A stretch of 64,000 nucleotides of DNA from Mucilaginibacter sp. OK268 (GTDB taxonomy: Bacteria; Bacteroidota; Bacteroidia; Sphingobacteriales; Sphingobacteriaceae), in the NCBI RefSeq assembly GCF_900103125.1, contig NZ_FNJV01000001.1, forward strand, positions 868,001 through 932,000, read 5' to 3'. The notes under the pieces were generated by a model, which worked only from the letters and a program-made list of their open reading frames with translations, did not search any database and was not told the DNA's origin. Below, one piece after another: positions 52,116 through 60,895 of the stretch (positions are counted from its first letter, which is position 1; the number at the start of each line of letters is the position of its first letter). A program made the translations under genes and the position numbers.

Positions 52116-52135
52116 TGCTCCCGACGAGATTCGAA
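52111..52135. repeat. Proximal 25-bp att-like repeat
   Basis: The other copy of the 50222-50246 repeat; its last 20 bases are part of the intact tRNA-Arg gene. Confidence 0.9.
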
Positions 52136-52187
52136 CTCATATCGATGGTACCGGAAACCATAATTCTATCCGTTGAACTACGGGAGC
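52116..52187 (-). tRNA. tRNA-Arg (anticodon CCG)
   Basis: On the minus strand GCTCCCGTAGTTCAACGGAT opens a 72-nt cloverleaf with anticodon loop TTCCGGT between ATGGT and ACCAT and T loop GTTCGAATC. CCA is not encoded. Its 3' end is part of the 25-bp repeat bounding the DUF262 island. Confidence 0.93.
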
Positions 52188-52287
52188 ATTTGCTGCAAAG
52201 ATATACATTCAATTGTTTTATTCATGATGGATTATACAAAAAATAGATTCGTGCATTGTTAAGCTGATGGAATGGTATTGTACGGAT

Positions 52288-52659
52288 TTACCTGATCTTG
52301 ATTACCCCGGTTCTGTACAGATCGAGGGCCTGCTTTAAAATATCACCTATAGTTTCTACCGGCAGATCCAGATCTGCTTCAAAAAGCATGATCTTCATAC
52401 GCGAGCGTTTTTCGATGATGAGCTTAGGGTGATCAAATCTTTGCCCTTCAACAATACCGATGTAGGGTTGATGATATTTTTTGTGCACCCACAGATAGCA
52501 GAACATTTTGCCCTTGTAGCAGAAAAAGGGCATCCCATATTTCCATTCGGCCGATATGTTCTTGTCTTGTTTCAGGATGATATCTTTAAGTGCCAGTAAA
52601 CAACCCCTGATGGGTTCGTCCTTTTGCAGGTAAAAATTATCCAGCTGAGTTAAGGCCAT
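52288..52659 (-). CDS. DUF1801 domain protein (YdhG-like)
   Basis: The 123-residue protein has the DUF1801 pattern: an N-terminal helix (LKDIILKQDKNISAEWKYGM), the conserved MPFFCYKGKMFCYLWVHK, and a basic end (GDILKQALDLYRTGVIKI). DUF1801 proteins are small cytoplasmic proteins of unknown function found with stress genes. It overlaps the upstream membrane-protein gene by one base, so translation is coupled. Confidence 0.9.
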   Translation of the reverse strand: MALTQLDNFYLQKDEPIRGCLLALKDIILKQDKNISAEWKYGMPFFCYKGKMFCYLWVHKKYHQPYIGIVEGQRFDHPKLIIEKRSRMKIMLFEADLDLPVETIGDILKQALDLYRTGVIKIR

Positions 52660-53054
52660 TACTTTTTCTTAACCAGTTTTGAGGCGATAAACGCAAACAG
52701 ACCCTGCACCAATCCCGATGCTATGCCAATTACAACACCTATAACAGCCAGGGCCACCTGTGGTGGGATGTGGTATGGGTTGCCATTATACATGGCAGCT
52801 TCCTGCGCATGACCGGCTTCATAGCTTTTATAGAAAATAGCATGCGCGGCGATGATCCATACACAGTTCACGAGGCTAAGGCAAAAGCCATTAGTAAAAT
52901 ACATTTGTGTACAGTTTTTGGCGATAAGGTAAGCGCAGATAATAAAAATAACCGGCCAGAGAGCTCCCTCAACATTACTCGGAATAAAAAATGCAGTCGC
53001 CAGGCCCATGGCCAGGCCAAACATCGAAAGTTTAAAGATCAGGTTCCAGTTCAT
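52659..53054 (-). CDS. Four-helix membrane protein
   Basis: The 131-residue protein has about four hydrophobic segments (FGLAMGLATAFFIPS, LWPVIFIICAYLIAK, LVNCVWIIAAHAIFY, VALAVIGVVIGIASGLVQGL) and a basic end KLVKKK. It is not recognised beyond a general DUF4199-like appearance. It is co-transcribed with the DUF1801 gene just downstream. Confidence 0.7.
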   Translation of the reverse strand: MNWNLIFKLSMFGLAMGLATAFFIPSNVEGALWPVIFIICAYLIAKNCTQMYFTNGFCLSLVNCVWIIAAHAIFYKSYEAGHAQEAAMYNGNPYHIPPQVALAVIGVVIGIASGLVQGLFAFIASKLVKKK

Positions 53055-53128
53055 GTGGTTTCAGGTTTAGTATTCTGCTGTTATAAAGCTATCTAAAACA
53101 AAAGCAGAAAACAAATGATCATGAAAAC

Positions 53129-53932
53129 CTAAACTCGTGAAGGCACAATCCCAAATACCTTTTTGAAAGTGTATGAAAAGTGCGAGAGATTCTCAAAACC
53201 AACATCAAGATATACCTCTGATGGTTTCTGACCCTTTTCCCTGATGAGGTAATAGGCTTCATTCAATCGCTTTTGTTGCAACCATTGTCCTGGTGCCATG
53301 CGAAATACTTTTTCAAAGTCGCGCTTAAAGCTGGCCAGACTGCGACCTGTGAGTTTGGCAAACTGGGCAGCAGGTACATTGAACATGTAATTCTGGTTCA
53401 TGTAAGCTTCCAGGTCTATCTTATAAGGCTCCGTAAAATCAAAAAGGAAATCGTAAAAATCCGGATTGAAATTCAGGAGCAATTCAACCGCTTCTTTGGT
53501 TTTTAGCTCGGCCATGTTATCTGTGGCTCTTTCCGGATGATCAAAATAGGGCATCAAAGAATCAAAATAGCCTTTAATGAAGGGATCTGGCTGTAGGAGG
53601 TGAATGGATTCGCCGCTGTAAGGTTTGGCGGGCGCAAGTTTATGCGCGGCACTGTATCTGCGTAAAAATGCCTGATCTAAAAAAATATTGATCGATTTAA
53701 ATTCTCCATCCAACCCAGGAATTTTTTCTGTTTTTACCAATTGATTCCGGCGGACAAGCCCTACAGTGCCGGCGCTGAATATGCGCGTGCCTTCGTTGGT
53801 TTTCTGGTGCGTTTCGCCCGATATGATGTACCCGAAAGCATGCTCGGGTACAAATGATTCGTTGCTGCGTTGTTTTTTATCAACGCAGGAGTACATCAGG
53901 TTGTTAAACAATACGTGGCTTTTATTTTCCAT
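53129..53932 (-). CDS. AraC-family regulator
   Basis: I start at the ATG at 53932. The earlier TTG at 53938 is possible. The 267-residue protein has an N-terminal cupin-like sensor (FVPEHAFGYIISGETHQKTN) and a C-terminal AraC HTH with KPSEVYLDVGFENLSHFSYT. An SDR gene lies 19 bp upstream of it and in the same direction. Together they probably respond to and act on the same aldehyde, ketone or similar compound. Confidence 0.87.
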   Translation of the reverse strand: MENKSHVLFNNLMYSCVDKKQRSNESFVPEHAFGYIISGETHQKTNEGTRIFSAGTVGLVRRNQLVKTEKIPGLDGEFKSINIFLDQAFLRRYSAAHKLAPAKPYSGESIHLLQPDPFIKGYFDSLMPYFDHPERATDNMAELKTKEAVELLLNFNPDFYDFLFDFTEPYKIDLEAYMNQNYMFNVPAAQFAKLTGRSLASFKRDFEKVFRMAPGQWLQQKRLNEAYYLIREKGQKPSEVYLDVGFENLSHFSYTFKKVFGIVPSRV

Positions 53933-53951
53933 GGTCAATTTAAATATACAA

Positions 53952-54764
53952 CTACTTCAGCTGAGCCAGTAGTATTTTATCAAATGTACGGTCGGATAGT
54001 ATTTTGCGCATGAATAATATCAGGCCAGCCATATAGCCGCCATGATAACGGGTTTTAGGCTGTTTGGCGGCTATAGCTTTCCTCACCAGGTCAACAATAA
54101 CTATCGGCTCAGCATTTTTTTCGCTAATTTTTATTACGCTATCGGAAAATTTTTGGGCTAAAGGACTATAGGGTGTATTTCCCGAAATTTTAAGCAGATT
54201 ATCCATCGCGATGCTTCCCCATTCAGATTTTACGCCGCCAGGTTCAATTACCACCACGTCAATACCAAACCGCTTTACTTCATTGCGCAGGCTATCGCTC
54301 AGGGCCTCGAGCGCGAATTTGCTGGCATGATACCACCCACCAAGTGCCATAGCAAACTTACCACCAACAGATGATATATTAATGATTGTACCAGAGCCCT
54401 GTTTACGCATGTGCGGTAATACCAATTGGGTTAAATGTGCTGCGCCAAAAACATTTACTTCCATTTGGTAACGTGCATCGGCAATGGGTACATCCTCAAT
54501 AGCTCCATATGAACCAAATCCGGCATTATTGATCAATACGTCAATACCGCCTTCGGCTTTTACTATAGTTTCAACACCGGCAATCATAGAAACTTCGTCA
54601 GTTACATCCATGGCCAATACCCTTACGCCAAACTGTTTAAGGTCGGCCATTTTCTCCACACGACGGGCTGCGCCATATACGATATGACCATCCTGTGCCA
54701 GGTGCCTGGCCATTTCTTTACCCATACCGGCAGATGCACCGGTTATTAATATGATCTTTTTCAT
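53952..54764 (-). CDS. Short-chain dehydrogenase/reductase
   Basis: The 270-residue classical SDR has the cofactor motif TGASAGMGKE, NNAGFGSYGAI, and the active-site Tyr-Lys pair in YHASKFALEALSDS. The C-terminal PGGVKSEWG extends the family block. It is the first gene of a two-gene unit with the AraC regulator downstream. The substrate is not evident. Confidence 0.9.
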   Translation of the reverse strand: MKKIILITGASAGMGKEMARHLAQDGHIVYGAARRVEKMADLKQFGVRVLAMDVTDEVSMIAGVETIVKAEGGIDVLINNAGFGSYGAIEDVPIADARYQMEVNVFGAAHLTQLVLPHMRKQGSGTIINISSVGGKFAMALGGWYHASKFALEALSDSLRNEVKRFGIDVVVIEPGGVKSEWGSIAMDNLLKISGNTPYSPLAQKFSDSVIKISEKNAEPIVIVDLVRKAIAAKQPKTRYHGGYMAGLILFMRKILSDRTFDKILLAQLK

Positions 54765-55124
54765 TTTTCTTTGCTCTGTTAATTACAAAACAAAGATGGG
54801 TGTAAAAGCAGGGGCGCAGGTTTGCTGAGTAGCTCAACTTTACTTTGGTGTGAAGCTCAAAAAAGAGGCAAGAGCAAAGAAGTTTGATGTAAGGACCTGG
54901 ATATTCAATAGATTATTTGTTCCCGGGGATATGACGTATTGCAGAAGCTGTATATAAAAACGGCCTGTCAGTCTGAGCTTGTCGAAGACTCGCGCGCAGA
55001 GGCCTGCCCACCATGGTTCGACGGGGCTCACCATGACACCCTGTTTTATCCTTAAGGATATTATTTTTCCTGTAGAGTTTCGTGGAATTTATCTCTCAGG
55101 GTGACAAATTATATAGTTGATCGG
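54765..55124. repeat. Non-coding gap with GCTTGTCGAAG-type repeat words
   Basis: The stretch 54963-55110 contains CAGTCTGAGCTTGTCGAAGA, GGTTCGACGGGGCTCACCATGA and CAGGGTGACA, words seen in dispersed intergenic repeats of this group of bacteria. I do not call a gene here. Confidence 0.6.
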
Positions 55125-55523
55125 CTAAAAATCGCAATCGGCATGTTCTACGTCATTGCCGGCTTTAAGGAAACAAGTTTTGATGGTATCCGTTATATCG
55201 GAAAGATTGAAGGGTTTGGCTATAAAAGCATCGGAACCATAGTTTCCTAAGGACTCCAGTACCCTGGGATAGGCCGACACCATGATCACGGGTATATGGC
55301 ATGTTTCGGATGTGGTTTTAAGCAGGTGGCAAAGTTCACCACCGTTTATTCCGAATAATATATAGTCCAGGATAACCATGTCGGCATTGAAACTGATAGC
55401 TGCCTTGCATATGTCATCGGTAAAGTTAATTCCCTGAACTTCGTAGCCCTCCATCTCGAGCGCTTCTTTCATCACGTCAAGTACATCCTCGCTATCATCA
55501 AGGATTAAGATTTTTTTAGGCAT
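55125..55523 (-). CDS. Single-domain response regulator (CheY-like)
   Basis: Using the ATG at 55523 gives 132 residues and a clean receiver start, MPKKILILDDSEDVLDVMKE. The phospho-acceptor Asp is in DMVILDYILFG and the conserved Lys in AFIAKPFNLSD. There is no output domain, so it signals by protein contact. No histidine kinase is adjacent. A C-terminal tail (NDVEHADCDF) is unusual for the family. Confidence 0.88.
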   Translation of the reverse strand: MPKKILILDDSEDVLDVMKEALEMEGYEVQGINFTDDICKAAISFNADMVILDYILFGINGGELCHLLKTTSETCHIPVIMVSAYPRVLESLGNYGSDAFIAKPFNLSDITDTIKTCFLKAGNDVEHADCDF

Positions 55524-55603
55524 ATTATTAAATTGGTACTCTTTATAACGTTGAGTTAACAACTTTTGTTTTTAGCCCTCAAATTATTGCTGTAATAATT
55601 AGG

Positions 55604-56212
55604 TTACAAGCTGGTTTTAAGCTGCGTGATGATAGCATCTACTGTTTTTAATATCTTATCCAGGCTGGCAGGGGTATTGGTTACCTTAGCTATCATGATG
55701 CCCCCTTCGATCAGGGCGATAATGGACAGGGCAGTTTGGGCAATGTCGATGCCTGGTTTAAATTCTCCCGCGGCTATACCTCCCTGTATCAGATCTTCAA
55801 TTCTTTTCTTCCAGTTAATAACCACTTGGGCAGCTTTTTCCTTTAGCACCGGATTGGTATCGTCGGCATCAACAGCCGTATTTAAGATAGGGCAACCCCC
55901 TTCCGGGAAACTGATGGCGTTAAATCTATGGTAAACCTGGGCATATACCATCAACTTATCATGATAGGTAGATGCCTGATCAATAAGCTGCCTGGTTTGC
56001 TTGCGTACTTTTGCGGTGTTATACTCAAATGCAGCTACGGCAACTTCTTCTTTGTTTTTAAAATTACCGTATATACTACCCTTGGTAAGCCCCGTTGCTT
56101 CGGTAAGGTCCGATAACGAAGTACCCGCATATCCTTTTTTATTAAAGATACCCGCAGTTTTTTCTACAATAAACTGGCGTGTTCTTGCAGCTTTTGATAA
56201 TTCCGTTTCCAT
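55604..56212 (-). CDS. TetR/AcrR-family repressor
   Basis: The 202-residue protein has a TetR DNA-binding domain with TGLTKGSIYGNFKNKEEVAV in the recognition region and a helical C-terminal ligand domain (FDLTQTALSIIALIEGG-like). The palindrome TACCAATTGGTA lies 11 bp upstream of its start, and the same core is in front of the SDR gene at 57108. It is probably autoregulated and represses that SDR, presumably in response to a toxic small molecule. Confidence 0.9.
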   Translation of the reverse strand: METELSKAARTRQFIVEKTAGIFNKKGYAGTSLSDLTEATGLTKGSIYGNFKNKEEVAVAAFEYNTAKVRKQTRQLIDQASTYHDKLMVYAQVYHRFNAISFPEGGCPILNTAVDADDTNPVLKEKAAQVVINWKKRIEDLIQGGIAAGEFKPGIDIAQTALSIIALIEGGIMIAKVTNTPASLDKILKTVDAIITQLKTSL

Positions 56213-56222
56213 TACACAAATG

Positions 56223-56234
56223 TACCAATTGGTA
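56223..56234. promoter_or_regulatory. TetR-family operator (own promoter)
   Basis: TACCAATTGGTA, a 12-bp perfect palindrome 11 bp upstream of the TetR start. An identical core occurs in the 57144-57169 palindrome. Confidence 0.75.
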
Positions 56235-56361
56235 TTTTAATATTATAATTTGATGAATGATGATGAGGTAAAGGGGGCTTTATTAAGGTTTGTAAAGAGG
56301 AACGAAGCAGAAGATCCGCCTCGTTCCCCGTAAAAATGACTCGCGTTTTTAGTTTTATGAA

Positions 56362-57108
56362 TTAACTGGCCCGGCCATGTAATACTTTTAATGCTTCGGC
56401 AGGTGATGACAGGTATAGTTGGTAAAATTGCTCGGTACCGGCTACCCTGATCTCATAGTTGTCGGTTTCCAGCCCGGCTAAAAACTCATCAGCAACCTGC
56501 GATGGTTTGATGCCCAGATGACCGTTAATTTCTGTAGAGAATTCCGTATCAACTAATGGCGGCATCAATTCAAACACCTTAACGCTTGTGTCTTCTAATG
56601 CAACCCTTAAGGCCTGGGTATAAGAGTGCAACGCGGCTTTACTGGCAGAATAAGTAGCGGTTACCTTACCTGGTAAAAAAGCTACTATTGATGATACGTT
56701 TACGATAGCTGCCTCTGCTTGTTTTTTAAGTAATGGCAATAATTTTTCGTTAAGCCTGATAACAGACAAGTAGTTGGTATGCATTTCAACACTTGCTCTT
56801 TCAAAAGTATCTGTATTGTTAAGCAGATCACTTAAACCTGCCGCGGCACCTGCATTATTGATCACGATATTAAGCTTTGGAAAGTCGCTGAATAATTTGG
56901 CAACAAGCGATTCCACATCGGCAGCGTCTGATATATCAGCGCTGATAGCGGTAACATTTTGTAATTGGGCGGCAGCTTTTTGCAAACGCTCGGGGTTACG
57001 GCCAATAATAATAACGTGATTGTTTTTGGCTGATAGTTGTTTGGCTACTTCAAAGCCTATACCAGCGCTTCCGCCGGTTATGAGTACAGTGTTCTGTGAG
57101 GTTTTCAT
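56362..57108 (-). CDS. SDR-family oxidoreductase (DltE-like)
   Basis: The 248-residue SDR has TGGSAGIGFEVAKQLSAK at the cofactor end, INNAGAAAGLSDLL, and YSASKAALHSYTQALRVAL with the catalytic Tyr and Lys. It belongs to the DltE-like group often found with TetR regulators. Its promoter bears a 26-bp palindrome whose core is the TetR operator, so the TetR gene 150 bp downstream probably represses it. Same strand; separate transcription is likely. Confidence 0.9.
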   Translation of the reverse strand: MKTSQNTVLITGGSAGIGFEVAKQLSAKNNHVIIIGRNPERLQKAAAQLQNVTAISADISDAADVESLVAKLFSDFPKLNIVINNAGAAAGLSDLLNNTDTFERASVEMHTNYLSVIRLNEKLLPLLKKQAEAAIVNVSSIVAFLPGKVTATYSASKAALHSYTQALRVALEDTSVKVFELMPPLVDTEFSTEINGHLGIKPSQVADEFLAGLETDNYEIRVAGTEQFYQLYLSSPAEALKVLHGRAS

Positions 57109-57143
57109 TTTGTTTTAATGTTGATGATTAATTTCAACAAGAC

Positions 57144-57169
57144 AAAAATATACCAATTGGTATATTTTT
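57144..57169 (-). promoter_or_regulatory. TetR operator upstream of the SDR gene
   Basis: The half site AAAAATATACCAA and its exact complement form a 26-bp palindrome 36 bp upstream of the SDR start. The inner TACCAATTGGTA equals the TetR promoter site. Confidence 0.8.
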
Positions 57170-57234
57170 ACAATAGGCAAAACTCATCCTTGTGTCATCA
57201 TTGTAAATGACACTGGTTTTAAGCTAAATAAGGC

Positions 57235-57900
57235 CTATAAAAATTCGTACCCCACAGAAATGCTGAGTACTTTGTTTTTAGCGGTTGCGCCCGAACGATA
57301 AAGGTTGGTGAAGCCAAAGCCATAACCCACATTGAATGATATGTTATTTTTAAGACGGAGGCCTAATAAGGTATTGATTCCATAATCCGGGTTTCTATAG
57401 CCACTTTTATCAAACCGGACATCTCCCTGTATTTCGCCCCCCTGGGTATTTTGCCCGGAGCTTATATAATAGTTTGATCGGTAACGGCCCGAAAGACCAA
57501 ATGCAGCGTACGGCCCTCCGCCAACGAATATTTTACCCACACTCACCGGAATATTATACAGGATGTTTACCGGTATCTCCAGGTAGTTTAAGGTGGTTTT
57601 TTGATAATAACTTTGAGAACTGGAGGCTGTTGTTGCCTGGTATTTATTTTCGGCTCCTTTTTCTGTATAGAATACTCCGGGTTCTATCGAAAACCGACCA
57701 GCAGGTATTTCGGCAAATAACCCGGCATGGAATCTTGAAATATATGACGAATTACCTTTTACGGCAGTGCCATTATTCAAGAAGTTGATCTCGGAAAGCC
57801 TTGATTCATTTAATCCGGCCCTGATCCCTAAGTGAAATGATTGGGCAAAGGAGGTACTTATAAAACCTGATAAAAGTAATAGCAGCAGGAGTTTTTTCAT
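57235..57900 (-). CDS. Outer-membrane beta-barrel protein (PorT-like family)
   Basis: The 221-residue protein has a signal peptide (MKKLLLLLLLSGFISTSFAQ) and alternating short strands typical of the porin-type beta-barrel domain of Bacteroidota. LGIRAGLNESRLSEI follows the signal, GKIFVGGGPYAAFGLSGRY is in the middle, and KVLSISVGYEFL is the end, with the final aromatic residue that barrel proteins use for assembly. It is probably embedded in the outer membrane. Function unknown. Confidence 0.87.
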   Translation of the reverse strand: MKKLLLLLLLSGFISTSFAQSFHLGIRAGLNESRLSEINFLNNGTAVKGNSSYISRFHAGLFAEIPAGRFSIEPGVFYTEKGAENKYQATTASSSQSYYQKTTLNYLEIPVNILYNIPVSVGKIFVGGGPYAAFGLSGRYRSNYYISSGQNTQGGEIQGDVRFDKSGYRNPDYGINTLLGLRLKNNISFNVGYGFGFTNLYRSGATAKNKVLSISVGYEFL

Positions 57901-57958
57901 GGTACGGTTAGGTTAATAATGGATAAATATATTGCAAAGATTAAACCTATACAATAAT

Positions 57959-58552
57959 TTATACCAATATAAAAACCGACAAACTCCTTGGCCCATGCGC
58001 GCCAATCACTAATGATTGCTCAATATCTGCTGTTTTTGATGGCCCGGAAATGAACGCGCCATAACTATAATCCGCATTACCTATTTGAGCATAGGCTTGC
58101 GCCATGGTAGGTACAAGAGCATCTTTACTGATCACCACAGCCAGGTGCTGGCTAATGAAGGGCAGCACCCGTATATTCATCTGGCTTTCTGTAAGCCATA
58201 GTGCTCCATTTTCGGCAACACCCAGGTTTGATTGTAATATGGTTAACTCTGCATCGGCAAAACTGTGTGACGATTCCTCCAGTACATTGCCTGCATAAGT
58301 ATATTCACCCAGCTCCTGGATGCCAGATATGATCTTTACACCGGGTTTAAATTCTTTGTGTAGTATGGTTTTTATGGCTTCCAGATCTTTTACCTCATAA
58401 ACAAAACTGCCCCCGGCACTGGCTACACTGGTGTATTGCTGCACGAGGTCATCTCCGGTTGCTGTTAAGGTGCTTAGTATCTCCAGATCAGGTAGCGGGG
58501 CATGGGTAAATTGATTTTTTTTAACCGCGGCTAATATTTTTTCCCTGCTCAT
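57959..58552 (-). CDS. lutC: Lactate utilisation protein C (LUD domain)
   Basis: I start at the ATG at 58552, where ATGA overlaps the lutB stop (translational coupling). The frame extends upstream to 58582. The 197-residue protein is a LUD-domain member with VAENGALWLTESQMNIRVLP and QSLVIGAHGPRSLSVFIL. With LutA and LutB it oxidises L-lactate to pyruvate in a cytochrome- or quinone-linked manner. It is the last gene of the lutABC operon. Confidence 0.92.
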   Translation of the reverse strand: MSREKILAAVKKNQFTHAPLPDLEILSTLTATGDDLVQQYTSVASAGGSFVYEVKDLEAIKTILHKEFKPGVKIISGIQELGEYTYAGNVLEESSHSFADAELTILQSNLGVAENGALWLTESQMNIRVLPFISQHLAVVISKDALVPTMAQAYAQIGNADYSYGAFISGPSKTADIEQSLVIGAHGPRSLSVFILV

Positions 58553-59934
58553 TTCTTTTCTTCCTTTCTTTTGCTGTACCATTCACCAAATGATTCTTCC
58601 GGTGCTTTGGGCATTTCGCGGTGTTTGTACCAGGGATTTAATCTATTGTTAACCGCAAACGGAGCGTATTTAAATACCAGCCGGCCCACTTTTCCCCCTG
58701 ACCTGTACAAAGCAGGAGAGGATAGGGTAAAGGCCATCGCTTTCATAGCCATGGTTTTTGCTTTGGGGCTGTAGCCTTCTTTTACAATAACCTGGCGCCA
58801 TTTATAAAGCTGGTCATGGATGTCAATTTTAACGGGGCATACGTTGCTGCAGGAGCCGCAAAGGGTGGAGGCAAAGGGCAGGTCGGCATATTTTTTCATG
58901 TCGAGATTAGGGGCCAGTATGGAGCCTATAGGACCCGCAACGGCGGTATGATAACTGTGACCGCCGCTTTTACGATATACAGGGCAAGTGTTCATACAGG
59001 CCCCGCAACGGATGCATTTTAATGAATTGCGAAAATCTTCGCGTCCCAATTGTATACTCCGGCCGTTATCCACTATAACGATATGGATCTCCGTACCCTG
59101 TTGTGGTTTTTTGAAATGACTGGAATAGGTGGTAATAGGCTGACCGGTAGCGCTGCGGGTGAGCAACCTTAAAAAAACGCCTAAATGTTTCCTTTCCGGG
59201 ATGATCTTTTCTATTCCCATCGATGCAATATGGATCTCGGCCAGGTGAGCGCCCATATCGGCATTGCCCTCGTTGGTACATATCACAAACTCTCCGGTTT
59301 CGGCGATGGCAAAGTTAACGCCGGTAAGCGCCGCGCGGCGTGTCAGAAATACTTCACGCAAATGCTGTCGGGCGGTTTCGGTCAGGATCTTAGGATCCGA
59401 TTCGCCTTTGGCTGAGCCTAAATGCTCATGAAAAATATCGCCTATCTCTTCTTTCTTTTTATGGATGCAAGGCAGCACGATGTGACTTGGCGGTTCACCA
59501 GCCAGCTGTACAATGCGCTCGCCCAGATCGGAGTCTATGACATCAATACCTTGTTCTTTGAGATATTCATTCAGATGGCACTCTTCGGTAAGCATGGATT
59601 TACTTTTAACCATGCGGTTGATGCCCCGCTCCTGTAATAGGCGGTGTACGATTTTGTTATGTTCTTCGGCATTAGCCGCCCAATGTACTATAATACCGTT
59701 GCTGATCGCGTTAGCCTCAAATTGCTCAAGGTATTCACTCAGATTTGATAATACGTTGTTCTTGATCTGCGAGGCGGTTTCTCTTAACAATTCCCACTCC
59801 GGCAGCTTATGAGCCTGTATATCGCGCTTTTGGCGTACCCACCATAAGGTTTCGTCATGCCAGTCAACCCGTGGTTCATCCTGGTTAAAGACGCTGGCTA
59901 ACTCGGAGTGGCTTTTTGTTGCTACATTACTCAT
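58549..59934 (-). CDS. lutB: Lactate utilisation protein B (iron-sulfur)
   Basis: The 461-residue protein has an N-terminal LUD domain (VNFAIAETGEFVICTNEGNA) and a C-terminal double [4Fe-4S] ferredoxin region. It contains CIRCGACMNTCPVYRKSGGH and CGSCSNVCPVKIDIHDQLY. LutB transfers electrons from lactate oxidation. It overlaps the end of lutA by 8 bp and the lutC start by 4 bp. All cluster cysteines look intact. Confidence 0.95.
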   Translation of the reverse strand: MSNVATKSHSELASVFNQDEPRVDWHDETLWWVRQKRDIQAHKLPEWELLRETASQIKNNVLSNLSEYLEQFEANAISNGIIVHWAANAEEHNKIVHRLLQERGINRMVKSKSMLTEECHLNEYLKEQGIDVIDSDLGERIVQLAGEPPSHIVLPCIHKKKEEIGDIFHEHLGSAKGESDPKILTETARQHLREVFLTRRAALTGVNFAIAETGEFVICTNEGNADMGAHLAEIHIASMGIEKIIPERKHLGVFLRLLTRSATGQPITTYSSHFKKPQQGTEIHIVIVDNGRSIQLGREDFRNSLKCIRCGACMNTCPVYRKSGGHSYHTAVAGPIGSILAPNLDMKKYADLPFASTLCGSCSNVCPVKIDIHDQLYKWRQVIVKEGYSPKAKTMAMKAMAFTLSSPALYRSGGKVGRLVFKYAPFAVNNRLNPWYKHREMPKAPEESFGEWYSKRKEEKK

Positions 59935-60670
59935 GGCTGTAGTGATTTAAAATTTCGGCCACATGAATTACTTTAACATCGCTTTTTTGCCGGCGTAAAA
60001 TACCTTCCATATGCATGAGGCATGAAAGATCGGCCGAGGTAATGTATTGGGCACCGTGTTCGATATGGTCGTCTACACGGTCTTTCCCCATTTTGGAGGA
60101 TACTGCTTCTTCGGCTACACAAAACGTGCCGCCAAAACCGCAGCAATCATCCTGCCGGGTTAAAGGTACCAGCTCCAATCCCTGTACCATATCTAACAAT
60201 TGTGCGGGTTTGCTGAAAACCGGGGCAACCAGCTCGCTCATTTGCGATATCCGCAAACCGCGCAAACCGTGACAGCTTTGGTGTAAACCCACTTTATAAG
60301 GAAAATTGGCTTTTAATTCAGTTACGTTTAATACATCAACTAAAAATTCGGTAAGCTCGTAAACACGCTTGCGAATATCAACAGCCTGTTCTTCTTTCTC
60401 GGGTGAATGTAAATGCTCTTTGATATGCAGGGTACAACTGCCCGATGGGCATACGATATAATCATATCCCGAAAAGTTATCAATAAACAAATTATTACAG
60501 CCGGTAGTAAGGTGTTCATATCCGGAATTAGCCATGGGCTGTCCGCAGCAGGTTTGATTTTTAGGATAATGCACCTCAACGCCTAATTTTTCGAGCAATT
60601 CCAACGTGGCAATAGCTGCTTTAGGATAAAATTGATCTACATAGCAGGGCACAAATAAAGCTACCTTCAT
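59927..60670 (-). CDS. lutA: Lactate utilisation protein A (CCG domain)
   Basis: The 247-residue protein has two cysteine-rich CCG motifs, CCGQPMANSGY near residue 41 and CCGFGGTFCV near residue 174, which bind an unusual iron-sulfur cluster as in heterodisulfide reductase and glycolate oxidase subunits. It is the first gene of the lutABC operon, so the operon promoter must lie in the 225 bp between it and the START-domain gene. Confidence 0.95.
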   Translation of the reverse strand: MKVALFVPCYVDQFYPKAAIATLELLEKLGVEVHYPKNQTCCGQPMANSGYEHLTTGCNNLFIDNFSGYDYIVCPSGSCTLHIKEHLHSPEKEEQAVDIRKRVYELTEFLVDVLNVTELKANFPYKVGLHQSCHGLRGLRISQMSELVAPVFSKPAQLLDMVQGLELVPLTRQDDCCGFGGTFCVAEEAVSSKMGKDRVDDHIEHGAQYITSADLSCLMHMEGILRRQKSDVKVIHVAEILNHYSHE

Positions 60671-60895
60671 TTTATAGTGTTTACTTTAATTGGTTAAAGC
60701 AATATTAGCGGTAATAAATTATAAAACTGTCATCAGGCATCTGCAAGTATCACGGTAACAGCATCGACAATTACAGCTAAGCAACGAAATTACGCTTATA
60801 GCAGGCAACTGTTATCAGCTTTTTTTGCAAATGATTAATGGTAATTAGCGTAATGGGGATAGAATGGCGCTATGCCGTTTGGTTAACCCGTATGA

